In this document: positions 35,302 through 49,700 of the stretch, piece by piece
Layout: each line of letters begins with the position of its first letter
Numbering within the stretch: position 1 is the stretch's first letter
NCBI RefSeq assembly: GCF_015832195.1
Contig: NC_052017.1
Location: 70,557,801 to 70,621,800, forward strand
Source: Motacilla alba alba
Taxonomy: Eukaryota; Chordata; Aves; Passeriformes; Motacillidae
Length of the DNA stretch: 64,000 bases
Reading direction: 5' to 3'
Position numbers and translations under genes: made by a program
Notes under the pieces: generated by a model
Seen by the model: the letters and a program-made list of their open reading frames with translations, nothing else
Told to the model about the DNA's origin: nothing
Databases searched by the model: none

Positions 35302-38300
35302 AATCAATTCATCACTAATAATTTTGCCTCTCCTTCCCCTCTTCCAGTATCTTCTCAGGCCTTAGATTCAAACCTGAGAGGCATACACACCTTGGAATTT
35401 TCAGATTTAGCTAAGAGAGCTTTCAGAGGGCAAGACAGAAATGAGCAATTGAAGGCAACTTGTTCCTGTTTGCTTATGCTCAGCAGCTTTTCTAGGTTTC
35501 AGACGCTGCCACCACTTTGGAGATGCTGGCTTATAACCTTTGTGGACATGTTATGGTGCTCTGTGGTTTTTGATACACGGCATGATCATCTGCTTGAGGC
35601 AACAAGGGCACAAAGGAAAAAACCCAGCTTGCTACCCTAAAGCAGCAGCAAGTTGAAAATTCACAACGAAACATTTTTTCTGTGAAGTACGTGCAATTTC
35701 TTTAGTACTTTGGCCATAGAAAAAAGCCAGAATGGTTTGTGTCATTGTCAGAATTATTCTGCTTTGATTTGACCATTCTGCTTCATTTAGTGACTGCCTG
35801 TTTTTATAAGAGCTTATATCAAAAGGAATCAAAATTATGCTGCTGACAAAAATAGTAAAAGAGTGAACTAACAGCCAGTTGCTGTTGGCCATTTCAAGGG
35901 AAATTCCTACCTTTGGGGATTTTTCCTTCATATTCAACATGCTTTTTAAAATGTCAACATTTACCAGTGGCATTTGAATTCATGTCTATCTCCTCCCTCA
36001 AATTCCTCAGAAAGTGCACCAAGTTTCCTAATTTAAAAAAGTGAAAAATGGATTCAGGAACTTGTTCTCAATTCTCATCGCAGGATGCCAAAGCAAAAGT
36101 CTTTGGAGATGAGTGTTGATTTCTTCAATGCTGAATTTGAGCCTCGTAGCCTCAGAGACTTTTGGAAAGTGCAGGACTGAATGTCCCCAATGTGATCTGG
36201 ATCATCAAAGAGACTAAAAGAACTTGCATGAAAATTGTCCTTTCTTACAAACATGTCTGCAAGGCTAGGGCCAGGAAATATTACTGGAGAACACAAGGTA
36301 CTTTTTCTCTTTGGCAGACCTACAAGCTCTGATTCTGTGCACTGATGCTGTGTCATTTTTTGGGAAATGATCTTCATGCAGTTTCTTTTACTACTTAGTT
36401 TTATTTCCTGTTCCCTTGGTTCAAAAGAGGTCACACAGTCTGGCCATCTGCATCTCCAGGTTGTTACCAATGTAGATTTGCTATGCTTGAAAATGCAGGA
36501 TGCTGATCAGCCATCTCAGGTGGATTGGCACAATGGGACTGCTGCCTGGAAAAGGCAACAAACTTTCTGATCACAAGTAGACTGTGAAAAAAGCTAAAAT
36601 ATTAACATAGAAGTGTTCAATTTCCTTATTATTTATGTGTCTATTCACTGCTAAGATGTAAATCCTGGGTGATTTTTTTTTCAGTGTAGATACTCAGGTT
36701 ACATGCAGATAAATCCAGCTATATGATCTACAGTAGTGTGGACACCAAAAATTATTTGGAAGCTTTCTGAAGGGAAATCAGGAGCTTCATATACAGTGAA
36801 CTATGGAATTTAGGGAAACTCAAGCTAGACTAATCAGACTTGTCTCCTAGACTTAAACTATGGCCCAAGTTACAAACTCTGTGCTTTAAATTTTATGGCA
36901 TCAGAGAGTACAGGCACACCTAAGTATTGAGATGTCAGGTTACAGAGTTTGTGGGATCAATTTAAATTTGTGATATGTTTTTAAAAAGAATCTCAGGGTC
37001 TTTTTTTTTGCACGTCAATGACATTTCAAGCTTTTACTCCAAAAACATTAAGTTCTGAAGTGTGTTGCATGTCAGCATGCAAATTTACAGTGAAATTGTA
37101 GTGTCTTGTTAAATCATGTGGTCCCAAGAGCTGGAACTTTGAGGAAAAACCACCAGGTGCAAGATGAAATCCCAAAGTTGCTTAAAACTGATTATGTGTC
37201 AGTGTTTACTGATTTCACCTTTGATATGCAATGCAGCTCTGAGTATGTGCAGTGGGTATGGACAGACATAGGTAGGTCTCTTCCTAGGAACAAACAATAG
37301 GACAAAAGGAAATGGCCTCAAGGTGTGCCAGGGGAGGCTTGGATATTAAGAAAAATTTCTTCACTGCATTAGAAAAGGCTGTCCAGGGAAGTGTTTGAGT
37401 CACCTTGTCTGGAGACATTCAAAAGATGTGTAGATGGGGTACTTAGGGCCATGGTTTAGTGGGGGACTCAGCAGCATTAGGTTAACAGTTGGTCTCAATG
37501 ATTTTAGAGGCCTTTTCCAACCTAAATGACTCCATGATTCTGAAATGTATCCCAAAACTCATCAGAGAGCAGTACCCTGTGCCTCCCATGGCTCCTGGGC
37601 AAAGGGAGTGCTGCGGACAGGAGCCCTTGCCTGCTCAAACCTTTCCCTTCTCTCTCCTGGGGCACATACAAGTGCTTTGGCTCCCTTGGGATACTTATGT
37701 GCCCTCTATATGTGCTCCACAGCTATTAATATCACATCTTTTCATCACTGGGCCAGTTTTGGCATGAGGAAAAGCAGCCCAAAAGCAGAAAGTGGCAAAG
37801 TGCCTGCATTTATATTGTGTCAATGAAAATACTTTAGTCACCCTAACTGGAGTAATTTGGTTGTATTTCTCTTTCCTGGGTGAAAGATTCATTTTCTTTA
37901 AACTGACTTACAATAGAAGTCACAATTTCTATTCAGTAAACTTTCATTTCATGTAAAATTGCTCTTTGTGAGGGGAAAAAAAGATTAATTGTTCTGATCT
38001 GGTCATACTTTGCCTGCAAAAGAAGTCAGGCAATGAACCTGACAGGCAAAATCAGCTGTGCAAAATCAGCTAGTGAGAGATCTCAAGAGTTTTTACCCAT
38101 TCTTTTTTCAGGCCAAAACCAAGTTTCTATAATCTAATATTGAAAGATATATATGTATACATACCTTCTGCTGTGATGCCCTGACCATATCATCCAGGTC
38201 TTAAATGTTCTTGGTTATTAAATTCTCTTTGTAACTCCCAGGATTACATTCTGGGCCTTTTGCTTCATTTTGCTTTGTACTAGGCAGGCATCCAAATCAT

Positions 38301-40735
38301 CCCTAAAGAATTGTTCTACCTGTTACTCTGCAACTGAAATACACTGGTGCCAAAGCTTGTTGTGTGACTCATCAAAAGCCAATGTGATTTGATGTGCTAG
38401 CGCAGTGTGAAGGACGTGCTCGAATGTGATGCAGCATGGCAGGAACTGGAATACACAATTTTATTCCAAATTTGATATCTGTTAAGTCCCAGCCATCAAG
38501 AGAAGAGGGCTTGTGAGGACATGAAAGCCCCATTATATTAAAAAAAAAAAGCAGGCCTGATAAGAATGCACAATATTTTTTCTCTCGGCATCCAGCACAG
38601 CACCTTTGGCTTGTAGAGGGCTGGATGGCAACCCTTAGCTCCAGTACTGAGCAGAGAAGCTGAAGATTGCAGCATGGCTGGTTCCACATTTGTGTGAAAA
38701 CTGATCTTCCCACAGGTGTACAGGCTGGTGTGTTCATGTGGTTGTGAGAACAAGCCATGGAGCACCATCTTCCTGCAGTTTTCTGCCTCACTGGAAATGA
38801 TGTACCTCTCTGGAGAGGTCAGGGGAATTAACCACTGTGTAGGTCCCAATCTTGAGATCAGAACTAACCACTGCTCTTCTCACAAGAAAGGCTTGGTTTC
38901 TTTCTGCACACATCAGTAGAAGAACTGGGGATGATTAGCCTGACAATTCTGTTAGACTTTAAAAACTGATTCTAGTAATTATGAAAAGCTAGGAATAATA
39001 TGAATAAATATTCCACCAGGAGTGGGAGAAAGAACACAAGGGAGCAGGCAATCTAGACATGACTGGGTTGGGGAAACAGTCACACCTTTCCTTGAGCATT
39101 TTCAGTGCATTGTTACATGTGTGAAGTAGACCACAGATTTAAGGAAGGCAGAAATAGCTAAAATTCTTTTCCCAGGACATATTTCATTGTCATGTCAAAG
39201 GACTGTCAGGACACCATGCCTGGAGGAGTGTGACAGATCCTGATTCTGCACCTATTATAAAAGGCTTCTGTCTTCAACAGTTCCTGGCTTCCAAAGATGG
39301 AGGGCGGTGATCAAGGTTCAACAGAAGATAAGCTCAGAGTTTAATCTGGAAATGCAGTAAGCTTATTTTGTTGCTCATTCTTACAGCATGCCTCTCTTTC
39401 TAACTTATTCCCAGCATAGTCTCACCTGGAAGAAAGTGGAAGGAGGATGGCTTGCCAGTGCTCTACAGCAGACACCGACGAGATGGGAGAATCCAGCTCA
39501 ATTCCCTGCTTCATCACATTTATCCTATAAGGCCTTGAGAAACCATTTGTGCCCAGATTGTTGCAGCTACTTAACATGTCTATTTCTCACTGATTTTACT
39601 GAACTCAAAGAGAACCCAGCATGTAAGTAGCTTAATTTCTCCTTGCCCCAGATCCCTGTCTATAAAAGAGAACAATAGGATTTCTCTGTCTGCTGAAGAT
39701 ATGCAAAGAATGAATAGACTGAAGAAGTTCTCAGAGACCAAAATTGCAAGGGCCAAAAAAAAAAAGTAAAACAGCTCATCAGAATGCAAACTGTGATCTA
39801 TCTGTTGCTCAGTATAAATCAAGGTTTTAATTGTTGCCAAGAAGGCTACATGTCTTGCAGTTTCTCTTACTGCTATATTGGACAACCAAGTAATCAGCAC
39901 AATTGCCAATCTTAACAACGCCTTCCCACAGCCTGGGAAGCATTCCTGTCTCGTGTTTATGGGCACAGGCTGTGACTAGCAAAGTGTGTTCTGTTTCTTG
40001 TCTAGCCACCCTGTGACAAACAGTAAAGTTACCCCCTCTGTGCCCAAGTTACATGATTTATATAGCTCTTAGTGGCCCCTAGATGAAAATATAAGCATAA
40101 ATTACTTTTACTGAAATGACTACTGCTCTCCAAATTGCTGAGGCAGTAAATAAACCCTTAATCATAGAATCATAGAATATGCTGTGTTGTAGGGGACCCT
40201 TCAGGATAATTGAATCCAAGTCCTGGCTCTGCACAGGATACACCAAGAGTCAGGCACTGTGTGCCTGAGAGCTTTGCCCAAGTGCTTCTTGAACTGAGAT
40301 GGGTTTGGTGCTGTGACCACTTCCCTAGGGAACCTTTCCAGTGTTCATACAGCCTCTGGGTGAAAAACCTCTTCCTCATATCCAACCTGAACCTTCCCTG
40401 ACTTAGTTTCATGCTGTTTTGTTGAGTCCTGTCACTGGTCACCAGAGAGAAGAGATCAGTACCTGCCTCTCTGCTTCCCCTCACAAGGAAATGATAGACT
40501 GCAATGAGGTCTCCCCTCAGTCTCCTCCAGGATGAACAGACCAGGTGACCCCAGCTGCATCCTATACAGCTTCCCCTAAAACCCTTCACCATCATCATGG
40601 CCCTCCTTTTGGATGCTCTCTAATATCTTAATGTTTGTATGCTATGGTTTACTATGCAGATCATTCAAATAGTCAGTGGTTTGATACTTAACATTTTTAT
40701 TTCAAATTAGTAACTAATAGTACCCAAAGCTTCTT

Positions 40736-40781
<46 letters not shown>

Positions 40782-43700
40782 AAATATATATATGTATGTA
40801 TGTATAGGGAAAACTGGTATTTTAGAGAGAGTGGGAGGCACAGCCATTCAGTCACTGCTGTCACTATAAATTATTGCAAGCATGGCCTGAGACAGAAAAA
40901 GTGCATCTGATCCTGGGAGTTTTGCGAGTTTCTTTTTTTAGAACGATGCCTTGAGGATGAAATGAGCTTGCTTTGCCAAATGCTTTAGCAATAGTTGTGT
41001 TATATTTCTTCATTTATTTTGGCAATATATACTCACAAATAAAATAGACAAGGAGAGAAAGAAGGGGATAAAAATGCAAGAAATTTTGTGGGGAGTCTTC
41101 AGGGACATTACAGAAAAAATTGGTTTTGGGATGAAAGAGTATGCTGTGGAGGAGGGCTCCAGACACTGCAAGTACCATGTTTTAAGACATGTTTGATTAG
41201 TGAATGCAGGGGATTCCTTACAAGCCTTTCTGTTGCTCTTTCATATGTTTGGAGTGGCCCAGATAGCGGCTTATGGAAGTGAGTCTGACAAGCAGGCACG
41301 TGTGGGAGCAAGGCTGGGCTTGGAGGCTGGCCATAGATGCTGCAGGTGGCCAATCTTTCTCCCCCTTTATTCTGGAATTGCTTGCTGATTCGTGGTACTT
41401 TACCCACTGAAACTCACACTGAAACCCAGCCCCTCAAGACTGACTTTCCAAGTTCTATACCAGGTCACTCAAGGTCATCCTTCTTTCCTAATGGAGGCTG
41501 GTGTGGACCTGATTTTAGACCTTGTCTGCCCATGGAGATCATCTATCAACAGCAGTCATGCAAAGGCCTGCTATGGCAGGACTTTCCTGCAGGCTCCAAA
41601 ACCACCAAAGCTTTCCCAAAAGAATCAAATTCCACTGGTTAGAATGCTCAAATGCCAGTGATTTGCCATGAGTCTTCCCACTGGTGTTTCAGTTTCTACT
41701 TAGGTCATCTTACACAGACCTTTAGCTGTACACCAAGTTACTTCCCCAAGGCTCTGTGAGTCCTCCCTACTTCCCTCTTTCTCTAGGGAAATGAAGATGT
41801 GCAAGGAGAAAGAAAAAAATGCTTCGGGGAAAAGACTGGAACAGTACAAAAACCATCCTTTTTTTTCCATGCCTGGGAGAAAACACGAGTACAAAAAAAA
41901 AAAAAAAAAAAAAGAGCAATGTAATTCCCTTCAGATTTGTCTTCTAGTTCGTTACTATCCTACCTTTAAGCATCTCCTTTTGAGCAAATGCAATTTCCAC
42001 TCCAATAATCCGAGATGCCTGCAGCCTGACCAAAAGACCTGAATTTGCACAAAACACTGGCACATTTCCTCGAAAAAGGGGACTATTGCTAGAGAATATT
42101 TATAGAGAAGAAAATATCATATAACCTTCAATTGTATTAAGTAATATGTCATTTTTTATTGCCTTTAAGAAGCAGGTGTCACTTGGTATTATTTGAAATG
42201 CCAGTCTTATCACCCACTGTAAGTCACAGCTTCTCAAGTCCAACTCAGCCATTAGAAATTAGAGTAGCTAACTGTCTGTGTCCATTCTGATTACCTTGAT
42301 TGTCCCTTAGAGTAAAGTTGGGGTTGTTGGCTGCCTCTGGAGCCAGGCTGTAGTAGAAGTGCTGACCCTCCTGTGGGTCATCCCTGTCAATGGCACTCAC
42401 TGTCTGAATCAGCTACAAAACACAAGAGAAAAGTAGAAACTGGTGAGAAGTAAAATATTTATAATATAAACAAACAATCAAACTGATAACATGTACTTTA
42501 TATCTATAAATATAAGCAACTGGAGCATTTAAATAAAACTGCCTTCCAGAAGTACAATCTTCTCTCAAGAAGAGACTCAAAAGCTTGCAGGGGTCCTCTA
42601 CTTTGCTGTGGTCATGCACATCACTTTTAAACAAAGGAAGAGATATTCAGTTTCACCTCAAATAACAGATGCTTTCCTGTCATGCATCCCTATCTTCTGT
42701 TGCACATTTCTTTTTGTCTTTTGGGGGCCCAGGTTTTTCAGAAGATTAATTGTGCTTTAGAGAGCTTGTAAGAAAGCTCATACTTACTTTTAGCTTCATT
42801 ATGCAGGTACAAAAGGACTTCAGGTTGATTATTTTGCCACTCTTTTAGTTTTAAATCAATAAAATTCTTCCCAAGATGTCAGTGGAAATGAGAGAAAAGC
42901 CAACCATGCAGAATGCATATGCAATAAATAACATCAAACTAAAGAAACTAAGACAATGCTAAACCCAGAAAGAGATTTGTTACTTCACTTATAGAGGCTT
43001 TGTAAAGTAGGTCTAACAGCTTGAAGCACAAAGAGCACTGTCTGAATAAACATTCTGGCATCTTTTTGGACAGGAATAAATCTTCACCAGGATTTTTTTT
43101 AACTTGAAGGTATTTTGGGATTCAAAGGCAAATGTCAGACCCATAAAGGCTCTTTCACCACCTTAAAACTGATTTCAGAACTTTTTAAAATGTGGCAATA
43201 GAATTTAGTGTTCTCTGCTGAAAGAATTAGCATTCATAATACAGGTTAGCATTCATAATACTATTGAACTTAAACAGCTTATTACCTAGGACACTCACTC
43301 TTCAAAACCAGGAGAAAAGGTCTAGGCAATGATTTCTATTGCCTATATTACTGCAAAGCTCTGTAAACTGGTGAGATGAAAATATCCTATATATGATAGT
43401 TGTAAGGACAGTTACCCCAGCAGTGAGCAGCTATTTCATTCTGTTTCACACAGCTGGGAAAAGCTTCAGCAAACACACTGTGATACTATCTGCATAATTT
43501 TTCCTTCACAGATCATGAGAGGTGTGTCTGTGTGTTTAAATACTACTTATTCTAGTCAGCTTTACATGAGGAGGCACCAGTCCATACCATGGACTCTGGT
43601 GGTGGAGCAAGAAGTGGCCCCCCACAAACAATCAGCAGCAGAGCTTGCAGCAGGTCCAGCGAGGGAGAGCTCACGTCTGTCTCTGGCGCTGGTGACCTTG

Positions 43701-46700
43701 TTCAAGGGCTTTGATGGGGTTTTGGAAGAGAGACGAGCAGAGTCTTCACTGCTTGCTTGAAGGTGCTCCTTTAGAGTGTGTGCAATGGGAAGTCTTGTGT
43801 TGCTTTTGACTCTCTGTCATCTCCACTTCATAGCAGAACATATTCTGCTTGGCACCCCTTTGAACCTGATGTAGTAAGTTATGTCCAGCTCCCAAAAGTC
43901 CAGGTGTGCTTAAGGTTCTTAAAACATTTAGTAGTAAGCCTTGTCTGTCACACGTGGCTCGAGCTGGTTCTGTGGCTGGTACTTCTCATTACACTTCTTC
44001 TCTCTTTGGTGCTGCTACAGGACACACTGGCTGTTTGCCTGCTGGCACATGCCTAAGGCAAGGCTTTATTTCAGCTATGAAATGTATTGTGCAGTGAGCC
44101 TAGAATCTACTTTGGCAGAATAAAAGAAATGTGGGAGAAACAAAAGAGGTACTATGTGTGGTGCTCCTTCCAGTGGGATATGCTTGCCTTTGGAATGAAG
44201 CACAGACAGCTGCTGATAAGAGTTCAGATGAAATGTGTGAGTAGCTGAGCCCTCTTCCCAACACTCACCCTTCCTGACATGCTGCCTCCATGTAGGACAC
44301 CAACCCTTCCCAATCCCTGGTGGTACAAGCATTTCTCACCTGGCCTGCTTTGGCATTTTCACAAACAAAAGCTTCATAAAATCTCGCAAACTCCGGCGCG
44401 TTATCGTTCACATCCAGGACTTTCACTGTCACAGAGACGCTGCCCACCTGCGAGGGGTTATCTGGAAGAAGAAGGTTTAATGTAAGGAAAGGTAATATGT
44501 GGGAAGGGGAAGAGGCTGCTCCTCACTCGGCTCAAGAGGAAAATCAGGTTTTCCACTACCAACTTGTGTTAAATCACATTTTCCCATTGGGAACTGTGGT
44601 GACTTGGGTATTGTGTGACTCAGAGTGAAGCTGCAAATGCTGCTCTCTGTCTAGCCTGGCTTCCCATTTAATCACATATTTTACAAACAAAACAATTCTG
44701 TAAAAGACTTCAGCCTGTTTCAGTCCGATGAACTATTTCTACAGCAAAAGTGCCTTTCAACTGGGCAATACAGTTTGTTGAGCCTCCCTACTGGTAGCAT
44801 GAATTAGGAAGGTACTGTTTTAAGGATAGACTTGCTATTTCAAACTTGTTAAAAATGGCAGTTTCTATCTCCAGTTCAGAGATGCTTTTGCTCAAAATTT
44901 ATGTTCCTTGAACTCAAAAATAGTGTCAAGTCCTTGATACTTTGTACAGAGGGGTTTAAAATGTAATAACACATGAAATTGAACAGAAAAGCTTTCAGTG
45001 AAGCTTAAAATTGCAGTGAAAATTTTACATTCTGCATGACATCATTTGTGATGTTTCTGTCCCACTGGTGCATTAGCTTTCTTTGTCAGTAAATCTGTAC
45101 ATCTTTTCACATATCTTCACAAATTCCAAACTAAGTGGCTACAGAATAATTTGTTTTTCTTTCTGTGCTTGTCTGCCCCAAATCATCTTCCCCCCACTTA
45201 TTTAATGATAAAATGAAACTGTAATCAGAAAGAAAAAAATATTAAGGGATCAGAAGAGGTGCAAAAATCAAGAAAAATCTTTAATATTAGTATTCTTATC
45301 TTCTTTTTACCTGTAGCATTTTGTACATTTATCTCTAAATATATCTCCCTTTATAGCAAGAAATGATATATTCATATAAACAACAGAGAGTTTACATAAA
45401 CTCTGGAATTTTCTTAAATGTTCAGCGTACTGTAGTCCACAACATGTATTGCATTGTGTGATTGGGATAAGACTCAAACTATGTTGTTTCTCCCTAATTT
45501 GTAATGTAATCCTTCAGCTTCCCACATATGCATACATACATGTTGCTAACACAACTGTTGTTGTGGCAGGTGAATTTACACTCTTAGAAAGAATTGATCT
45601 AACCTTTAGGACTAGGGGCCGTATTCAGGAGTGCAGAGCTATGAAATTTTTGAAACTATTCACTAAATTAAAATATTGTGCTGCAAATGTACAGAGCAAA
45701 ACTGACAGAGGATTGATGGAAAGGGAACCAAAAGAAGACATGCCTTCCTATTGCTCTCATCCTTAAGTGCTGCCACAGGGGTAGCTTTTACAGACTCATG
45801 GTATTGCAATGGCCATTGGTGGCTGAAAATAAAAGTAGTGTCAAAATATATGGGGGTGAAATCCCATTGTCTCAACCACTTTCACTACTTAAAAGGGGAC
45901 AGAAAGACACCATATGCTGAAACAGCCTGCAAATATGTGGCAGAGTCACTCCAACTCTTGTGGATATTCCCCCTACTTTCAAGCTGGCTGATTGCAATTT
46001 GGGCAAGCTTGTTGAAACTTTGTTCCTCTCAAAGTGCTCCATATCTCTGGCACAGCCTAGATGTGCAGGAAGCTTTCTGAGACACAAGGAATGACTCAGC
46101 AAGCTGCAGAAAAGCTGCTGCCCCTCACAGATGACCTGAGATCCTGAGCCAAAGCTATGTGAACCAAAGGAATTTCAGGTGAAGACTAGGTGAATCTTTT
46201 ATTTGCTTATATATTTGAAGCTCCTTCATGAAATTCACATCTGTGAGCATTTCAAACTCAGCTAAATGTTTCATACTGATACAATGAAATGAGCATCTCC
46301 TTCTTCTCACAGCCTTGAAAAATACCCAGCACAGATGAATCCTGAGCTGAGTTTTAGCTCATTGTAAAACCCAAAAGCATAATGAGTTCAGCATACTCGA
46401 AGATCCCAAAGCACTCTGGCCCAAATTATTTATGTAGCAAGCAGATGGCGATGTCATTTACTTGCTGCTGAACCAGAGCTGATTTCGACTAGTGACCTAG
46501 CAGTGTAGGATCATTGCTGCCTACCCGTCCCTGCACCACTCAATCCTCCCAGGCAGGACTGGGAGCTCTAGCAGCTGTGCAGCCTTTGCAGTATTTTCTT
46601 TAGCTGCCTTGGCTTTCTGAAGTGAGAGGACTCTGCCAGAAACACATCAGGAAGAATTTTAAATAAATCCCTGGAATGCTAATGAATTGAAAAAGAAGGA

Positions 46701-49700
46701 CTCTGCATTTACTTGCCATCCTCTATGCCTCCCACCACCCTGTGAAAATGAGCATAAAAAAAATAAAATGCAGTATTCGGTGGTTGATGTCAGAGGAGCA
46801 ATTCACTTAATGCGCCTTCCCACTCAGTGCATAACAATATGTGAACTTTGAATTCAGGTCTCTCAGCCTGCTTTGTCTACTGTATCTCTTTAATCTATGC
46901 ACAGTCTGCGTTCTCCTTACTCAGCTCCATGGCCAACACAGTGATGTTGTGCCAAGAAATGTCCTCCCGGTCAAGAGGTCTTGCAGTCATCAGTGCTCCT
47001 GATGTTATGTCGACATAAAAGAACCGTCCTGGATCACTGCTCCTGTCAATCGAGTATCTGAAAGAGCACATATGAAAAATATTATGCAACCCTTGAGAAA
47101 ACTATGTGTTACAGCCACCAAAGTATCCCAGCAATGGGGACAGTGTTGTACAAAGCAGATCCACGTTCTTCCACAACCTAGTTATGTGCTCCTTTGACTT
47201 GCATAGGTCCAGAGTGAGATGCTGGAAAAAGTTCATGTGGCTAATGGCATTTACCAGTTAGTACTACTTGAATGGAGCTGGAAGACAGGAAGATTTAGAG
47301 GAAGAAGCTTCAAAGTAAGGCACAAATCAGTGCAGGAACATCTGCTTTACAGAGAAAATCTGCCAGTGAGGAGTATAATTTCTTTTTCTGAGAGAACTAA
47401 TTATGCCCTGTCCCTAGGCAAATTCAGACAGGATGAAAATGGCCTCAGATCAGCTCATTCTCTGTGCATCTAGGTTGATGAGGAGGAACCATTCCCTTCT
47501 TTTTCTTCTGTATTCTCACTTTCTTGAGGGGAATAAACTCCACCTGCATCCTGAAGCATGCTACTGATGGAGCTGTGTCAGCACAAGGGGGATGATGCGT
47601 GGCTTTCTCACAGCATCCAGTCAGAAAAACAGCTCCCTCTGTGAGGCTGATTCATCACAGTTACTGAACCTTCCTGACCAATGTCATGTCAGTTCAGTGC
47701 TGGGAACCCAGCTTCCTGCACCTGTGAATGGGGGATTGTGGTGATGCCTGCAGGCCAGAAAACCTGGGCAGGGAGGCAGCTGATGGACAGAGGTCACTGC
47801 AGTACTTGGTCAGAGGGATGATTTCTTAGGGTGGGTAAAATACTCAGCATCCTTCATGGGCATTGCCTTGCTCTTAAAAGCACTTTGTGCAGGCTGCCTT
47901 CCCAGGTGACTGTTAGCATGGTAAGGGATACTTCGGCCAAAGCCACACACAGGCCTAGGTAAATGTCACAGCCTAGAACAGAGACCAGACTTTCTGCCCT
48001 TTTTGTTGGTTCTTTCACCAGAGTGGATGGGAATTGAAAGCATTAGTCACAACAGACACTGAACAGGGCTCATTCTTCTGAATTTTCTCCTTTTACCATG
48101 AATGCATTCACTGGAACAAGCATGACAGCCTTTTCTTTATATAGGGACTTATTAAACCAGGATATAAAACACTATTGAGATATGGTGTTGGAAAATTCTT
48201 TTACACTCTTTTTTAGAACAGTCAAAGAGGATGGGATGGCAGGTTTGTATCCCTTTCCTTCCCAGTCCTTCCTCACTCTTCATAAATACAGAGATTTCTC
48301 AGGCATTTGATTTATTTAGACAATGAGTGTTTCTGTATTTTGGTATAATAATTATTCTTGTATGAGGGCTATAAAAATAGTTTATTTCTGACATTTTAAG
48401 GCCAATGAGTATCTGAAATTGACTACAGCCTTGTGATTAGTGCTTCAGAATTCAGCACCGGTGTCAAGAGGCACAGGTGGATCAATTTCTAGATTCTCCA
48501 GCTAAGTTCTCTTTTTAAGTGTACCTGCTCCTGCACACTTGTTTCCAATGTACTATTTAGACAATCTTCCTGAATCATTTAACAACAATCATGGCATGAT
48601 TCCAGCCATCAGAATTTCACAGTGTAGGAGCCAGGTACTGGATGCTGGGAAAGTGAGGATTTGAGGCAGATCACAGTTTAAATTTCAGATGGATTTCAGC
48701 TTGTGCATAGTCTTTCTTAGGTTGCCTTGCCCTGTGCAAAGTGAATTCAGCTTAAAACATTGCCAGACTGATACTGCATGGAGTTGAAATGAATGGAGGA
48801 GACCACAGAAGAGGCAAGAACTAATTCTAACTATCTGCATTTTAGACAGCATTAGAAGTGGTATTTATTCTTACTTTTAAAACCTGTTTCTTTACCTCAA
48901 CATGGGGAAAAGAAGGGAAGGAATGAGGGAAGAAAGGGCAGTGGAAAAGGAGGAAGGTGGGGAGAAAAGAGGAAGGAAGTTGTCAAAGAACAGAGTTACA
49001 AAAGAGTCTGTGCATATTTACAACTTTTTTTTTTTTTTTTAATGTATCTTTATTGATGGATTCTGTGGTTTATAGAGTGTTGTTCATCAAGGGCAGTCAC
49101 TGTAAAGCCCTTGAAAAAATGAAGAAAAAACTCATTAAAAATAACAATGATCAATTCTACCCTCTGATAGTCTTCAGAATTATTCTTATACTATTTTAAG
49201 CAGATTAGCAAAGAGCTGTTTGCATTGCAGGGTTTGGATAATGCCAGACAGTAATCAGCAAAATAGGATGCAAGTGGAAAAAAGTTTAGGGTAATGAAAT
49301 TGTGATGCAGACAGTATAATAGTTTTACTAAGAAATTCGAGGCAATGTCATGAGAAGTATGATAACCTTATAATGTAGGCAGAAAAGATAGGTATATTAA
49401 AGTAGCAGAGATGAAAAAAATAATTAGACCAGCAACACAGAGTGCAATACCATTAAGAAGAACAGGCTCCGTGTCTGCTCAGATCTTCTAGCTGAAGCCC
49501 ACAGAAGTGCTCATTTAGATTTTACTTTTTTCAAAAAATCCTAATACTCAGTGTTTCAACTCCCTCCTGTATTTCCCAGGACTGTTCCTGAACACAGGCA
49601 TCTCAGAAGCTGAGCCAATGCATGGGTAGTCAAACACCAGCTCAACACCTAAAACTCTCAGATGAGAGGAGCAGGCATCCTGCTGGGATAATCAAAGTGC

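Larger units (their letters stand above)
35147..42294 (-). other. CDH22: CDH22 intron, largest (7148 bp)
   Basis: This intron lies between EC5 exons. It hosts two CR1 copies (near 37.3-37.5 and 40.2-40.6 kb), a TA-rich microsatellite at 40739-40806, an A21 run at 41893-41913 and a T-rich tract at 35262-35301. The remaining sequence shows no gene. Confidence 0.8.

Noticed and set aside
35098..35307. Lysine-rich minus-strand ORF starting with a K run
   Set aside because: Created by the T-rich low-complexity tract at 35262-35301 and overlapping the EC5/TM exon in another frame.
36075..36470. 131-codon minus-strand ORF inside the largest CDH22 intron
   Set aside because: Does not fit cadherin exon sizes, phases or sequence and is not needed for the reading frame; probably chance.
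40170..40598. 142-codon minus-strand ORF
   Set aside because: It lies inside the CR1 fragment and reflects the remains of LINE ORF2/3'UTR, not a host gene.
40739..40806. Possible CRISPR-like or regulatory tandem array
   Set aside because: It is a plain TA microsatellite without spacers, in a eukaryotic intron.
43515..44123. Cluster of overlapping plus-strand ORFs considered as a possible nested gene
   Set aside because: Three frames are open at once with no recognisable product, consistent with a locally GC-richer stretch lacking stop codons by chance.
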